DNA of 64,000 bases from positions 124,001-188,000 of the forward strand of contig JBBDWR010000029.1 of assembly GCA_040902745.1 (NCBI GenBank). Direction: 5' to 3'. Below, piece by piece: positions 9,066 to 17,923 of the stretch. Both the position numbers and the translations under genes were made by a program. This DNA is from JBBDWR01 sp040902745. GTDB lineage: Bacteria; Actinomycetota; UBA4738; HRBIN12. Under the pieces are notes generated by a model that made no database searches, was not told the origin of the DNA, and saw nothing but the letters and a program-made list of their open reading frames with translations. The stretch's first letter is position 1, and each line of letters starts with the position of its first letter.

Positions 9066-10540
9066 GAGACCGCCTCTCGGGCAACCGGGGACGTCGGATC
9101 GAACCCGAGCGCATTCTCGAGGGCGTGTCCCGCGCGCAACAGGGTGGGCTCGTCCAGCACCTTCGCCGTGAGTTGTACTCCGACGGGCAGCCCCTCGTCG
9201 TCGAGTCCGCACGGCAGGGAAAGGGCGGGAACCCCCGCGAGGTTGGCCGGGATCGTGAACACGTCGTTCAGGTACATCGCGAACGGATCGTCCACCTTCT
9301 CGCCGAGCCGGAAGGCCGTCGTCGGCGAGGTCGGGGAGACGAGCAGATCGTAGTTCGCGAACGCCTCGTCGTAGTCGCGGATCACGAGCGTTCGCACCTT
9401 CTGCGCCTGCCCGTAGTAGGCCTCGTAGTACCCCGCGGACAACGCATAGGTTCCAAGCATCACGCGGCGCTTCACCTCCGGACCGAACCCCTGTCCGCGC
9501 GTGGCCGTCATCATCTCCACAGAGTCCGTCGACCCGGGCGCTCGAAAGCCGTACCGGACCCCGTCGTAGCGCGCGAGGTTGGACGAAGCCTCGGAAGGAG
9601 CGATCAAGTAGTACGCCGACAACGCGTATGCGGCGTGTGGCAGTGATACCTCCCCGATGCTCGCTCCCAGTCGCTCGAGAGTGTCGACGGCCGCACGGAC
9701 CCGGCCGGCGACCGCGGGCTGCACACCCTCCCCGAACGCATCGGCGACGACGCCCACCCGCAGGCCCGCGACACCTTCCTCGATGCTCGTCGTGTAGTCG
9801 CGCCTCGGCGCATCCAGACTCGTCGCGTCCCGTGGGTCCCGGCCGGCGAGCGATCCGAGAAGCACACCGGCGTCCCGAACGCTCCGGGTGAACATCCCCA
9901 CGGTGTCGAGCGAGGACGCGAACGCTATCAAGCCGTACCGGGAGATCAGGCCGTAGGTCGGTTTGAGTCCGACCACGCCGCAGAGCGCCGCCGGCTGGCG
10001 GACGGATCCCCCGGTGTCCGAGCCGAGCGCCCAGATCGCCTCCCCCGCCGCGACCGCAGCCGCAGATCCCCCGGACGACCCACCCGGCACGGTGTCGAGG
10101 TTCCACGGATTGTGCACGGGACCGAACGCGGAGTTCTCGTTGGAAGAGCCCATGGCGAACTCATCGCAGTTGGTCTTGCCCATGAGTACCGCCCCGTCGC
10201 CGGAAGCACGGGACCACGCGGTGGCATCGAACGGCGGCACGTAGTTGTCGAGGATCTTCGACGCGGCCGTCGTGCGGATCCCCTGGGTGGCGAACACGTC
10301 CTTCACCGCGAGCGGGATCCCCGCCAGCGGCGTCTGTTCGGCGCCGATCGCTCGGTACTCATCGAGGGCCGCAGCGCGCTCACGGGCGACGTCCGGAGTC
10401 ACGGTCAAAAAAGCACGCACACGCTCCTCCACGGCATCGACCCTGGCCAAGCACGATTCCGCGATCTGCACGGCAGAGATCTCCCCGCCGGCGAGCAGCG
10501 GAGCGAGGTCCGAGGCGGTTCGGTCGCAGAGCTCGGTCAC
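9062..10540 (-). CDS. gatA: Asp-tRNA(Asn)/Glu-tRNA(Gln) amidotransferase subunit A
   Basis: The glutaminase/amidase subunit that releases ammonia from glutamine for GatB. 492 residues of the amidase-signature family. The catalytic Ser-cis-Ser-Lys set is visible: Lys in PLAVKDVF, the serine loop GGSSGGSAAAVA and the nucleophile region GSDTGGSVRQPA. The GTG start at 10540 lies 4 bases after the gatC stop, with GGAG upstream. A longer in-frame start would overlap gatC. It is the middle gene of gatC-gatA-gatB, so this organism probably makes Gln-tRNA and/or Asn-tRNA by the indirect route. Confidence 0.97.
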   Translation of the reverse strand: MTELCDRTASDLAPLLAGGEISAVQIAESCLARVDAVEERVRAFLTVTPDVARERAAALDEYRAIGAEQTPLAGIPLAVKDVFATQGIRTTAASKILDNYVPPFDATAWSRASGDGAVLMGKTNCDEFAMGSSNENSAFGPVHNPWNLDTVPGGSSGGSAAAVAAGEAIWALGSDTGGSVRQPAALCGVVGLKPTYGLISRYGLIAFASSLDTVGMFTRSVRDAGVLLGSLAGRDPRDATSLDAPRRDYTTSIEEGVAGLRVGVVADAFGEGVQPAVAGRVRAAVDTLERLGASIGEVSLPHAAYALSAYYLIAPSEASSNLARYDGVRYGFRAPGSTDSVEMMTATRGQGFGPEVKRRVMLGTYALSAGYYEAYYGQAQKVRTLVIRDYDEAFANYDLLVSPTSPTTAFRLGEKVDDPFAMYLNDVFTIPANLAGVPALSLPCGLDDEGLPVGVQLTAKVLDEPTLLRAGHALENALGFDPTSPVAREAVS

Positions 10541-10544
10541 GGCG

Positions 10545-10835
10545 TCACTCGATCTCCGCGATCCGCGGGACCTTGAACCGGTCACCCTCGCGCTCGGGGG
10601 CGTTGAACAACGCCTCTTCGACCGGGAGGGACGGCTCGGGTTCGTCGGGACGCAGCACGTTCACGCGCGGGATCGCCGAGGCGGTGGGCTCCACGTCAGC
10701 GACGGCGACTTCACCGACCCTGGCTGCGTGCTCCAGGATCTGACCCAGCTGCGCGGTGAGCTGGGTCTTCTCCCCTTCGGCGAGCGCGACCCGCGCGAGG
10801 CGGGCGACGTGCTCGATGTCGATCTCGACCGGCAT
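10545..10835 (-). CDS. gatC: Asp-tRNA(Asn)/Glu-tRNA(Gln) amidotransferase subunit C
   Basis: A 96-residue small subunit that stabilises GatA-GatB. The family pattern is clear: VEIDIEHVARLARVAL at the N-terminus, the LGQIL helix and the C-terminal LRPDEPEPSL plus FKVPRI. The start is ATG. It has no ribosome site but a TAGACT box 8 bases upstream, suggesting a nearly leaderless transcript that starts inside the end of ligA. Confidence 0.95.
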   Translation of the reverse strand: MPVEIDIEHVARLARVALAEGEKTQLTAQLGQILEHAARVGEVAVADVEPTASAIPRVNVLRPDEPEPSLPVEEALFNAPEREGDRFKVPRIAEIE

Positions 10836-10843
10836 GGAGGCAG

Positions 10844-10849
10844 AGTCTA
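10844..10849 (-). promoter_or_regulatory. Leaderless-type -10 box before gatC
   Basis: TAGACT followed by 8 bases and then the gatC ATG. Transcription would start about 2 bases before the ATG. The first three bases are also the TAG stop codon of ligA. No convincing -35 is visible. Confidence 0.5.
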
Positions 10850-12901
10850 GTTGCTGGGGTCGGCCACCGAAGCACGGCCAAGGCGTCGGAGGAACTCGTC
10901 TTCCTCGATCACCTCGACCCCGAGCTTCACCGCCTGGTCGTACTTCGTTCCGGGGTTCTCGCCGGCGACCACGAAGTCGGTCTTCTTCGACACGCTGGAC
11001 GCAACTTTGGCGCCCGCTTGCTTGGCGGCGCTCGCGGCTTCGTCGCGAGACATAGAGGCAAGACCACCCGTGAGAACGATCGTGGAGCCTGCCAAGGGAC
11101 CGTCCTTGGGCAAGGCCTTGCGCTCGTCCGCCATCCGAACGCCCGCTTTACGCAGACGCTCGATCAGCTTGGCGTTCTCGGGGTCGTCGAACCACTCGCG
11201 CACACTGCGCGCGATCTCGGGACCGATCTCCTCGACGTCGTCGATCCGCAGTTCGTCGGCGTTCGCGATCGCATCGAGCGAACCGAAGGCGTCGGCGAGG
11301 ACCTGGGCCACGTGTTCGCCGACGTGGCGGATATTCAGACCGACGAGCAGCCGCCAGATCGGACGTTGTTTCGATGTTTCGAGTGCACGACGAAGGTTCA
11401 TGATCTTCTTGTCCTTGAACCCTTCGAGTTGCGCGAGCTGCTCGTCGTTGAGGTCGTAAACGCCCGCCGGGTCGGTCACGAGGCCCCGATCCAGCAGCTG
11501 CATCCCCGTCTCGTACCCGAGCCCTTCGATGTCCATCGCTCCCCGGCCTGCGAAGTGGAAGAGCCATTCGATGTTCTGCGAGGGACACCCGGTCTTGTTC
11601 GGGCAGCGGTAGTCGGCCTCTCCCTCACCGCGAACGAGCGGCGTGCCGCAGGAGGTGCACGCCGCGGGCATCCTCCAAGGGCGCGCGCCCTTCTTGCGCT
11701 TCGAGGGCACCGGACCGACGATCTCCGGGATCACGTCTCCGGCACGACGCACGATCACGGTGTCCCCGTTGCGGACGTCCTTGCGACGAACCTCGTCCTC
11801 GTTGTGAAGCGTTGCGTAGGTCACGGTGACCCCGCCGACGACGACGGGCTCGAGGACGGCGAACGGCGTCACCTTGCCGGTCCGTCCGGTGTGCACGTCG
11901 ATCTTGCGCAGCACCGTCGTTCGCTCCTCGGGCGGGAACTTGTACGCGATCGCCCACCGGGGTGCCTTGGAGGTCGCGCCGAGCTGGCGCTGCAGCGCGA
12001 GCTCATCGACCTTGACGACGACGCCATCGATCTCCCAGTCGATCGTGTGCCGATCGTCCTGCCACCGCAGCGTGTACGCCTCGACCTCCTCCATCGTGTC
12101 GAGCACCACGGACGTCGGTTGCACGGGCAGGCCCGCCTGCTGGCACCAGGACAAGAACCCCGAGTGCGTCTCGAACGAGACCCCGTCCGAGTAGCCGAAA
12201 CTGTGCACCCACAGCTTCAGGGGTCGGCTCGCGGTGACCTTCGGGTCTTTCTGCCGCAGCGACCCCGCGGCCGCGTTGCGCGGATTCGCGAACGGCCGCT
12301 GCTCCCGCTCGGTCAGTGAGTGATTCAGGTCCTCGAACGCCTTGATCGGCAGGTAGATCTCGCCACGGACCTCGAGCAGCTCCGGTGGATCGGGGGTCCG
12401 CAGCACGGTGGGGATCGTTCGAACCGTGCGGACGTTGGCCGTGACGTCCTCACCGGTGGTACCGTCGCCGCGCGTCGCTCCCTGCACCAGCTTGCCGCGC
12501 TCGTAGGTAAGCGCCACGGCGACTCCGTCGATCTTGAGCTCGCACGAGTAGCGGCCTTGGTCGCCAACGCTGCGCTCGACGCGTGCGGCCCACGCGGCGA
12601 GCTCGTCGGGCGAGAACGCGTTGTCCAGGGACAACATGCGCGAGCGGTGCGGCACGGGCTTGAAGAGGTCGTCGGGCATGGCTCCCACACGCTGGGTGGG
12701 ACTGTCCGGAGTGATCAACTCCGGGAACCGCTCCTCGAGTTCGACGAGTTCGCGCACCAACCCGTCGTAGTCCGCGTCCGCGGCCTCCGGATCGTCCAGC
12801 ACGTGATAGCGGTAGCTGTGGTGGTTGATCTGCTCGCGTAGTTCCTCGACCCGGACCTTTGCGCGGGCCAGCTCACGTTCGGTCTTGGTGCTGCGAGCCA
12901 T
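10847..12901 (-). CDS. ligA: NAD-dependent DNA ligase
   Basis: Seals nicks during replication and repair using NAD. 684 residues in the standard order: the N-terminal Ia and adenylation domain with the nucleophile lysine in CELKIDGVA; the OB fold; a four-cysteine zinc finger (CTSCG ... CPNKTGC); a helix-hairpin-helix region (GLNIRHVGEHVAQVLAD); and a C-terminal BRCT domain (GSTIVLTGGLASMSRDEA). It starts directly at the UPF0280 stop (1-base step) and so belongs to the mnmA operon. Its TAG stop forms part of the gatC -10 box. Confidence 0.98.
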   Translation of the reverse strand: MARSTKTERELARAKVRVEELREQINHHSYRYHVLDDPEAADADYDGLVRELVELEERFPELITPDSPTQRVGAMPDDLFKPVPHRSRMLSLDNAFSPDELAAWAARVERSVGDQGRYSCELKIDGVAVALTYERGKLVQGATRGDGTTGEDVTANVRTVRTIPTVLRTPDPPELLEVRGEIYLPIKAFEDLNHSLTEREQRPFANPRNAAAGSLRQKDPKVTASRPLKLWVHSFGYSDGVSFETHSGFLSWCQQAGLPVQPTSVVLDTMEEVEAYTLRWQDDRHTIDWEIDGVVVKVDELALQRQLGATSKAPRWAIAYKFPPEERTTVLRKIDVHTGRTGKVTPFAVLEPVVVGGVTVTYATLHNEDEVRRKDVRNGDTVIVRRAGDVIPEIVGPVPSKRKKGARPWRMPAACTSCGTPLVRGEGEADYRCPNKTGCPSQNIEWLFHFAGRGAMDIEGLGYETGMQLLDRGLVTDPAGVYDLNDEQLAQLEGFKDKKIMNLRRALETSKQRPIWRLLVGLNIRHVGEHVAQVLADAFGSLDAIANADELRIDDVEEIGPEIARSVREWFDDPENAKLIERLRKAGVRMADERKALPKDGPLAGSTIVLTGGLASMSRDEAASAAKQAGAKVASSVSKKTDFVVAGENPGTKYDQAVKLGVEVIEEDEFLRRLGRASVADPSN

Positions 12902-13582
12902 CTAGGACGCGATCTCAACCGCGCCGGCGACCCCGATCTGACCCTCGTGGACGACGACCGCTCCGACGATGTCGGATATCGACTCGAGGTAGCGCAACGC
13001 CTGTCGAAGGCCGTCCGGCTTGGGGATCAATGCTTGCACTCCCGCGGACGCGGCCTCGGCGAGCATGCACGAGGGCGCGAGGACGGCGAGGGCATCGGCG
13101 GCAGTGGCACCGGGACGCCCCCTGCCCGTCGTGGTGGAGATCCCGACACCTTGCGGCCGCGGCTCGACGATCACACCCACCGTCGACGCGTCGGTGCGAC
13201 GAGCGACCGTGATCTTCGAGCGCTTGCGTGCGCGCAGGAACAGGTCGCCGCCACACTCCACCCTGAGCTCGGAGGCCTGGCGTGAGAGCAGCCGTCCGAC
13301 GAAGTCGACGACCGCTCCGCGTGCGGCGAACATCGGACCGACGCCGGCCGAGGCCGCAACCGCGACCATCTCCCGGATCAGATCCGGCGCGTCGTCGGGA
13401 ACCGGGATCGGGCGCTTGCTGGTGAAGTCCGGGTGTTGCAGGGAGTAGGCCTGCAACTGTTCCCAGAAGGTGAGGGTGGCGGCCCTCGACTCCTCCACGA
13501 GGTCGGGGGGTGCGGTGACGCGCACCATGAGCTCCTGGACGCGGATCTCGAAGGTCTCCCGTCGCTTGCGGAACAACTTCAC
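12902..13582 (-). CDS. UPF0280 family protein (ApbE-like fold)
   Basis: 226 residues. The blocks GPMFAARGAVVDFVG, ECGGDLFL and the Gly/Thr-rich ISTTTGRGRPGATAADAL followed by LAEAAS match the layout of UPF0280 proteins, which are distantly related to FAD:protein FMN transferase ApbE. The biochemical role of UPF0280 is not established. The GTG start overlaps the mnmA stop by 4 bases and the stop abuts ligA, so it is co-expressed with tRNA modification and DNA ligase genes. No signal peptide is seen; it is probably cytosolic. Confidence 0.75.
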   Translation of the reverse strand: MKLFRKRRETFEIRVQELMVRVTAPPDLVEESRAATLTFWEQLQAYSLQHPDFTSKRPIPVPDDAPDLIREMVAVAASAGVGPMFAARGAVVDFVGRLLSRQASELRVECGGDLFLRARKRSKITVARRTDASTVGVIVEPRPQGVGISTTTGRGRPGATAADALAVLAPSCMLAEAASAGVQALIPKPDGLRQALRYLESISDIVGAVVVHEGQIGVAGAVEIAS

Positions 13583-14697
13583 GCCGACTCGGTCTCCCGT
13601 GCCGACAACCGCAGTGCCTCCACGATCCTGCCACCTCCGAGGAGCTCGTCCCCGCGATAGATCACCACGCTCTGGCCGGGCGCCACTCCCCGCTGAGGCG
13701 CGCCGAACGACACCCGGATGGTGTCAGCGTGGACCTCGACGATCGACGAAACGTCGTCACCTTGTGAGCGGAGCCGCACCCCGGCGTCGAACGATGCCGT
13801 CGAGGGAGCGCGCCCGGCGACCCACGACACTCGATCGGCGACGAGGCCGCCGCGCGCGAGGAGCTCCCCGGGGCCGACAAGCACACGGTTTGCCACCGGG
13901 TCCATATCCACCACGTACGTCGGCTCGGATCGCGAGATGCCGAGACCACGACGCTGTCCGATCGTGAACCGGAACGTTCCGCGATGTGCCCCGAGTACCT
14001 CGCCCGAAGCCGCGTCGACTATCTCGCCCTCGCGCACGAGCTGCGGCGCGTGGGTTTCGAGGAACGCCGCATGGTCCGCATCGGGGACGAAGCAGACCTC
14101 CTGGGAATCGGGCTTGTCCGCGACGGGCAATCCGAGCCGATGCGCAAGCACCCGGGTCCGCGACTTCGGCATCGAGCCCACGGGGAACATCGATCGTGCG
14201 AGCTCGGGCTGGCCCAGTGTGTGCAGCACGTAGGACTGATCCTTCGCGCGATCGGCCCCGCGGAGCAGCCGCCAGGCGCCATGCGCATCGCGCTCGGAGC
14301 GTACGTAGTGGCCCGTGGCCACCGCGTCGACCCCGATCTCGTCGGCACGCCGCACGAAGGCTCCGAACTTGATCTGTTCGTTGCAGCGGACGCAAGGATT
14401 GGGGGTGCGCCCCGCAGCATGCTCTTCGTAGAAATCCGCGAGGACGGTTCGCTCGAACACCTCGGAGAGATCGACGACCTCGAAGTCGAAGCCTCGGATC
14501 CGTGCAACCTCGGCCGCGTCGCCTCGGGCCCTCGGGCCGCAACACCCATGCTCCACCTCTTCGCCGGCACCGTCGGGATCGACCAGCCGCAGGTGCGAGC
14601 CCAGGACCTCGTAGCCCTGCTCCTGGAGCAGGCAGGCGGCAACGGAGGAGTCCACGCCCCCCGACATCGCGACCAGTACGGATCGTCTCTCGCCCAT
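13579..14697 (-). CDS. mnmA: tRNA-specific 2-thiouridylase
   Basis: Thiolates U34 of the tRNAs for Lys, Glu and Gln. 372 residues. The PP-loop SGGVDSSVA at the N-terminus activates the uridine with ATP. The two catalytic cysteines are visible in NPCVRCN and EVCFVPD. The C-terminal beta-barrel domain follows (IGQRRGLGIS). It is the first gene of the run leading to ligA and gatCAB. It lacks a ribosome site but has TAGACT 8 bases before the ATG. Divergent from the pabB-pabC gene. Confidence 0.97.
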   Translation of the reverse strand: MGERRSVLVAMSGGVDSSVAACLLQEQGYEVLGSHLRLVDPDGAGEEVEHGCCGPRARGDAAEVARIRGFDFEVVDLSEVFERTVLADFYEEHAAGRTPNPCVRCNEQIKFGAFVRRADEIGVDAVATGHYVRSERDAHGAWRLLRGADRAKDQSYVLHTLGQPELARSMFPVGSMPKSRTRVLAHRLGLPVADKPDSQEVCFVPDADHAAFLETHAPQLVREGEIVDAASGEVLGAHRGTFRFTIGQRRGLGISRSEPTYVVDMDPVANRVLVGPGELLARGGLVADRVSWVAGRAPSTASFDAGVRLRSQGDDVSSIVEVHADTIRVSFGAPQRGVAPGQSVVIYRGDELLGGGRIVEALRLSARETESA

Positions 14698-14705
14698 GGT
14701 GCGTC

Positions 14706-14711
14706 AGTCTA
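14706..14711 (-). promoter_or_regulatory. Leaderless-type -10 box before mnmA
   Basis: TAGACT with 8 bases to the mnmA ATG; predicted start of transcription about 2 bases upstream of the ATG. It lies within a 16-base stretch (14702-14717) that is identical to the one before the metallophosphoesterase gene at 57747-57762. No clear -35. Confidence 0.55.
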
Positions 14712-14819
14712 GTCGGCACCGTCCACGCTCCCAGGGCGAGCGTTCGGCCGGCCGGGTGGCCGAGTCTGCCAACATGACCGCTGCATGAACCACGAGATGC
14801 CTACGAGCGGATCGCACCG

Positions 14820-16604
14820 GTGATCGAAGCCCGCTTCGACGATCTCGGTCCCACGCCGCGCTCCTTCCGGTTGGCCGAGCCCGTCGGCGTGATCGAGGCG
14901 CGCCGGGCCGACGAGGTGGCCAACGCCCTCGCGGCCGCGGAAGGCGCATCCGAGCGCGGCCTATGGGCCGCCGGATTCGTGGCCTACGAGGCCGCGTCCG
15001 GGCTCGATCCCTCCCTCGCCGTGCTCGCCAGGGCCCACGACGATCCGTTCGTCGATCTCCCCCTGGTGTGGTTCGCACTCTTCGAGCAGCGAGAGGATGC
15101 CGCGTTGCCCGAACCGGTGGACGACGTGCAGCCTCCTCCGCTGGACGAGACCTGGCTTCCCTCGGTAACGCGGGAGCGCTACGACCGATCGGTGGAGCGG
15201 ATCCGCGAACACATCGCCGCTGGGGACACTTACCAGGTCAACTACACGCTCCGCCTGCGGGCGCGCCTCGAAGGCGACGAACGAGGGCTCTATCGCGACC
15301 TGTGCCTCGCGCAGCGGGGTTCGTTCGGCGCCTACCTCAACCTCGGACGCTACCGTGTGCTCTCGGCTTCGCCCGAGCTGTTCCTTCGGATCGACCGCGA
15401 CCGCATCCTCACGCGGCCGATGAAGGGAACAGCTCCGCGTGGCCGCTGGGCGGAGGAAGACCTCGAGCACGCGCAAGCCCTTGGCGCGTCGGCCAAGGAT
15501 CGCGCGGAGAACGCGATGATCGTGGACCTGCTCCGCAACGATCTCGGCCGGGTCGCTCGCCCGGGTACGGTCGAGGTGCCGGACATGTTCACCACGGAGC
15601 GGTACGAGACCGTGTGGCAGATGACCTCGAGCGTCGTGGCGGAACTCCGGCCGACCACCGGCCTCGTCGAGGTGTTCCGTGCCCTGTTCCCGAGCGGTTC
15701 GGTGACCGGCGCCCCGAAAGTGCGCACGATGCAGCTGATCCGAGAGCTTGAGGCGGTATCTCGGGGCGTGTATTGCGGCGCGGTTGGGTACCTCGCCCCA
15801 CCCGGGTCGGGAGAGCCGCGCGCCAACTTCAACGTCGCGATCCGAACGGTGATGTTCGACGCCGAGACCGGCCACGCGGAGTACGGGGTGGGAGGCGGCA
15901 TCACCCACGACTCGCGCGCGGCAGCGGAGTTCGACGAGGTCCTGGCGAAGGCCCGGGTACTCGCCGTCCGGCGCCCCCCGTTCGTCCTGATCGAGACCCT
16001 ACGCTACGACCGCGACAGGGGGGTAGCCGACCTCCCGCTGCACCTGCGGCGCCTGTCGTCCTCCGCCGACTACTTCGGATTCACCTACGACGAGCGCCGT
16101 GTCGGCGACGCCCTGGACGAGGCCGTCGCCGATGCGATGGCCCCGGTCCGCGTCCGGGTCACGCTGGCGCGAGACGGTTCCGTCGACGCGGTCGCGCTCC
16201 CGCTTGCCGAGCCGAGCTCGCCGATTCGACTCGCGATCGACGACGTCCCCGTGGACCCGCGCGACGCACTGCTCTTCCACAAGACCTCGCGCCGTGCCCG
16301 GTACGACGACGCCGCCGCTCGCCACCCGGAAGCCGACGACGTCCTCCTGGTCAACGATCGCGGGGAGGCAACGGAATCGACGATCGCCAATATCGCCGTC
16401 CGACTACAGGGCCGCTGGTTCACTCCGCCGCTGCCTTCGGGGTGCTTGCCCGGAACCCGGCGGGCCGCACTCCTTGAAGACGGAACCCTGACCGAACGGG
16501 TGATCCCGGTCGCAGACCTGCGTCGGGCCGATGGGATCGCCCTGATCAACTCGACACGGGGATGGCGCGAAGCCGTTCTCGTCGACCGCGGCGCGGCCGG
16601 CTAG
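14820..16604 (+). CDS. pabB: Fused aminodeoxychorismate synthase I and 4-amino-4-deoxychorismate lyase
   Basis: Makes p-aminobenzoate for folate. Residues 1 to about 385 are the chorismate-binding PabB domain. The motif RPMKGTAPRG carries the lysine typical of PabB rather than TrpE, and FPSGSVTGAPK lies near the active site. Residues from about 390 to 594 are the PLP-dependent lyase PabC (LLFHKTSRRARYD holds the PLP lysine; ESTIANIAV follows). One protein thus covers both late steps. The amidotransferase PabA is not in this window. GTG start; the intergenic region with mnmA is 122 bases. The stop overlaps the convergent zinc-ribbon gene by 4 bases. Confidence 0.93.
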   Translation: MIEARFDDLGPTPRSFRLAEPVGVIEARRADEVANALAAAEGASERGLWAAGFVAYEAASGLDPSLAVLARAHDDPFVDLPLVWFALFEQREDAALPEPVDDVQPPPLDETWLPSVTRERYDRSVERIREHIAAGDTYQVNYTLRLRARLEGDERGLYRDLCLAQRGSFGAYLNLGRYRVLSASPELFLRIDRDRILTRPMKGTAPRGRWAEEDLEHAQALGASAKDRAENAMIVDLLRNDLGRVARPGTVEVPDMFTTERYETVWQMTSSVVAELRPTTGLVEVFRALFPSGSVTGAPKVRTMQLIRELEAVSRGVYCGAVGYLAPPGSGEPRANFNVAIRTVMFDAETGHAEYGVGGGITHDSRAAAEFDEVLAKARVLAVRRPPFVLIETLRYDRDRGVADLPLHLRRLSSSADYFGFTYDERRVGDALDEAVADAMAPVRVRVTLARDGSVDAVALPLAEPSSPIRLAIDDVPVDPRDALLFHKTSRRARYDDAAARHPEADDVLLVNDRGEATESTIANIAVRLQGRWFTPPLPSGCLPGTRRAALLEDGTLTERVIPVADLRRADGIALINSTRGWREAVLVDRGAAG

Positions 16605-16810
16605 GCCTCGGTTTCGGTTTCGGTACCGGCAGCGGGCCCGGCGGGTGGGACGGCGGGTGGCTGAGGGAACTCGTACGGATGTGTCCGCTCACCGTCCAGA
16701 GGACAGTCGCAGAGCGGACAGCGGGGCGGGTCCTGGTACACGAGCACGCTGCGCTCGCAGTACGGGCACTCCGCCTCTCGCATGGCGGGTTCATGTGTGC
16801 TGTTCGGCAT
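16601..16810 (-). CDS. Small zinc-ribbon protein, function unknown
   Basis: 69 residues. CPYC and CPLC, 14 residues apart, form a likely zinc ribbon at residues 15-32. The rest is a Pro/Ala/Glu-rich disordered tail ending in TETETEA. A second ATG nine codons in (before REAECPYC) is an alternative start, and no good ribosome site favours either. It overlaps the convergent pabB-pabC stop by 4 bases. A nucleic-acid or protein-binding role is possible but not shown. Confidence 0.6.
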   Translation of the reverse strand: MPNSTHEPAMREAECPYCERSVLVYQDPPRCPLCDCPLDGERTHPYEFPQPPAVPPAGPAAGTETETEA

Positions 16811-16874
16811 CCGTTTGGGAACGCCCCGAGGGGAGCGGTCCCCCTAGTTGTCGGCCGGGTGTCGCCCTGCCTTT

Positions 16875-16886
16875 ACCCGTACGGGT
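16875..16886. promoter_or_regulatory. Perfect 12-base palindrome, possible operator
   Basis: ACCCGTACGGGT, a perfect palindrome in the 243-base gap between the zinc-ribbon gene and the cysteine-rich gene at 17054, about 65 bases upstream of the former. It could bind a dimeric regulator; nothing more can be said. The gap also contains the terminator-like hairpin at 16987-17019. Confidence 0.3.
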
Positions 16887-16986
16887 GGCATGGGCCTCCC
16901 CCGCCGCAGGGCCCCGGTGCTCGGCGACCGATACTGGGCTGGTCCCTCGGCGCCAGGACCAGGCGGAGCGGCCGTCCCCGCACGCG

Positions 16987-17019
16987 ATGAGCCCTCCCCT
17001 GGTATCGGAGAGGGCTCAT
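16987..17019 (-). terminator. Hairpin terminator after the 67-residue cysteine-rich gene
   Basis: A 10-base perfect stem, ATGAGCCCTC with GAGGGCTCAT, 35 bases after the stop. In the RNA of the reverse strand the stem extends to 13 pairs through a G-U and two G-C pairs, which the other strand cannot form. There is no U tract, as is common in high-GC actinobacteria. Confidence 0.6.
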
Positions 17020-17053
17020 TGCGAAACGATGAAGTTGTGGGCCGGCGGAACGC

Positions 17054-17257
17054 TCAGGCGGCCTCGGCCTTGCGGCGGCGCTTGCCGCGAGGGATGTAAC
17101 TATGCACGGGCTCGTGCTGCCAGCAGAACTCCCACTTGTTGTAGATCGACAGCTTCGTCACGCACCCCTCGGCTCCGCAGACGCGTCCTGCCTGGTAGGT
17201 GCGGTTGGGCTTATTCAGTTCCTTGGCGCGAGCTCCCTTGTAGCTCTGTTCGGCCAC
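17054..17257 (-). CDS. 67-residue basic cysteine-rich protein, unknown
   Basis: Start GTG chosen because AAGGAGGAG, a very strong ribosome site, stands 7 bases upstream; the longer open frame has no such signal. The protein is Lys/Arg-rich, with C-x4-C ... C-x2-H (VCGAEGCV ... FCWQHE), a possible single zinc site. The tail ends IPRGKRRRKAEAA, suggesting nucleic-acid or ribosome contact. I do not recognise the family. It stands alone, with a hairpin terminator downstream and 146 bases upstream (17258-17403) in which I see nothing but its leader. The strong signals suggest high expression. Confidence 0.72.
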   Translation of the reverse strand: MAEQSYKGARAKELNKPNRTYQAGRVCGAEGCVTKLSIYNKWEFCWQHEPVHSYIPRGKRRRKAEAA

Positions 17258-17403
17258 GGCGATTCTCCTCCTTGGGGCGACGAGGTGGTACCCACGGTGA
17301 AGCCTCGTCATGCATTCGAACCGATGAAGGGACCGGTTCATTCCCAGCCGAGCCGCGCTCCAGGCACGCACCGATGCAGACGTTCGATGCGGGTATCGAG
17401 CGA

Positions 17404-17922
17404 TCACCCCTGCTCGGGGGCGTCCATCCTCTGCTCGAGGGCAACGGTGGAGGAGGTGAGCTGCACCACGCGAGGGGTGAATCCGAGCTGTTCCCAAAAA
17501 GCCATCGCGCCTTCGTTGGGAGCGAAGGTCTTCAGGGTGATCCAGGGCACACCCCGGGCGTCGGCGAACCGCGCCGCCTCACGAACCAGGGCCCGGCCGA
17601 CGCCCCTGCCTCGGTGCCCCGCACGGACGACGACGCCGGACACCTCCAGCGCTCGCTCGTCGGTGAAACGGGAGGGAACGCGCACCTCACCGTAGGCCAT
17701 GCCGACGACCTCTCCGTCGGCCTCCGCGACCAGCACCATCTGGTTCTCACGGCCCATCGCCTCTCGATACTTCGATCCGACCTCGTCGTAGAAGCCGGGA
17801 CGGGGCGTGAACACCCGCCAGTCCCGCTGCATCCCGTCCAGCTCTTGGAAGAGGGTGACGAGCGACGGAACGTCTGACGGCGTCGCTTGCCGGACCTGCA
17901 TGCCCTCGGCCGCTCCCATCAC
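17404..17922 (-). CDS. GNAT family N-acetyltransferase
   Basis: 172 residues with the acetyl-CoA pyrophosphate loop VRAGHRGRGVGRALVREA in the middle and the usual beta-bulge (ALEVSGVVV) before it. The C-terminal NEGAMAFWEQLGF is typical of GNAT motif B. The substrate is unknown. It starts 1 base after the enoyl-CoA hydratase stop. Starts at 17922 (GTG), 17919 (ATG) or 17901 (ATG before QVRQATPSD) are possible; the last matches the domain edge best. Confidence 0.88.
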   Translation of the reverse strand: MMGAAEGMQVRQATPSDVPSLVTLFQELDGMQRDWRVFTPRPGFYDEVGSKYREAMGRENQMVLVAEADGEVVGMAYGEVRVPSRFTDERALEVSGVVVRAGHRGRGVGRALVREAARFADARGVPWITLKTFAPNEGAMAFWEQLGFTPRVVQLTSSTVALEQRMDAPEQG

Positions 17923-17923
17923 C

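Noticed and set aside
7614..10106. An 830-codon open frame as an extended GatB
   Set aside because: The first 350 codons are gatA read in another frame; the GTG at 9065 overlapping the gatA stop gives the normal GatB length.
16811..17053. Possible tRNA or small RNA gene
   Set aside because: No T-arm (GTTCGAnnC) or cloverleaf can be drawn; the gap is explained by a hairpin terminator and a palindrome.
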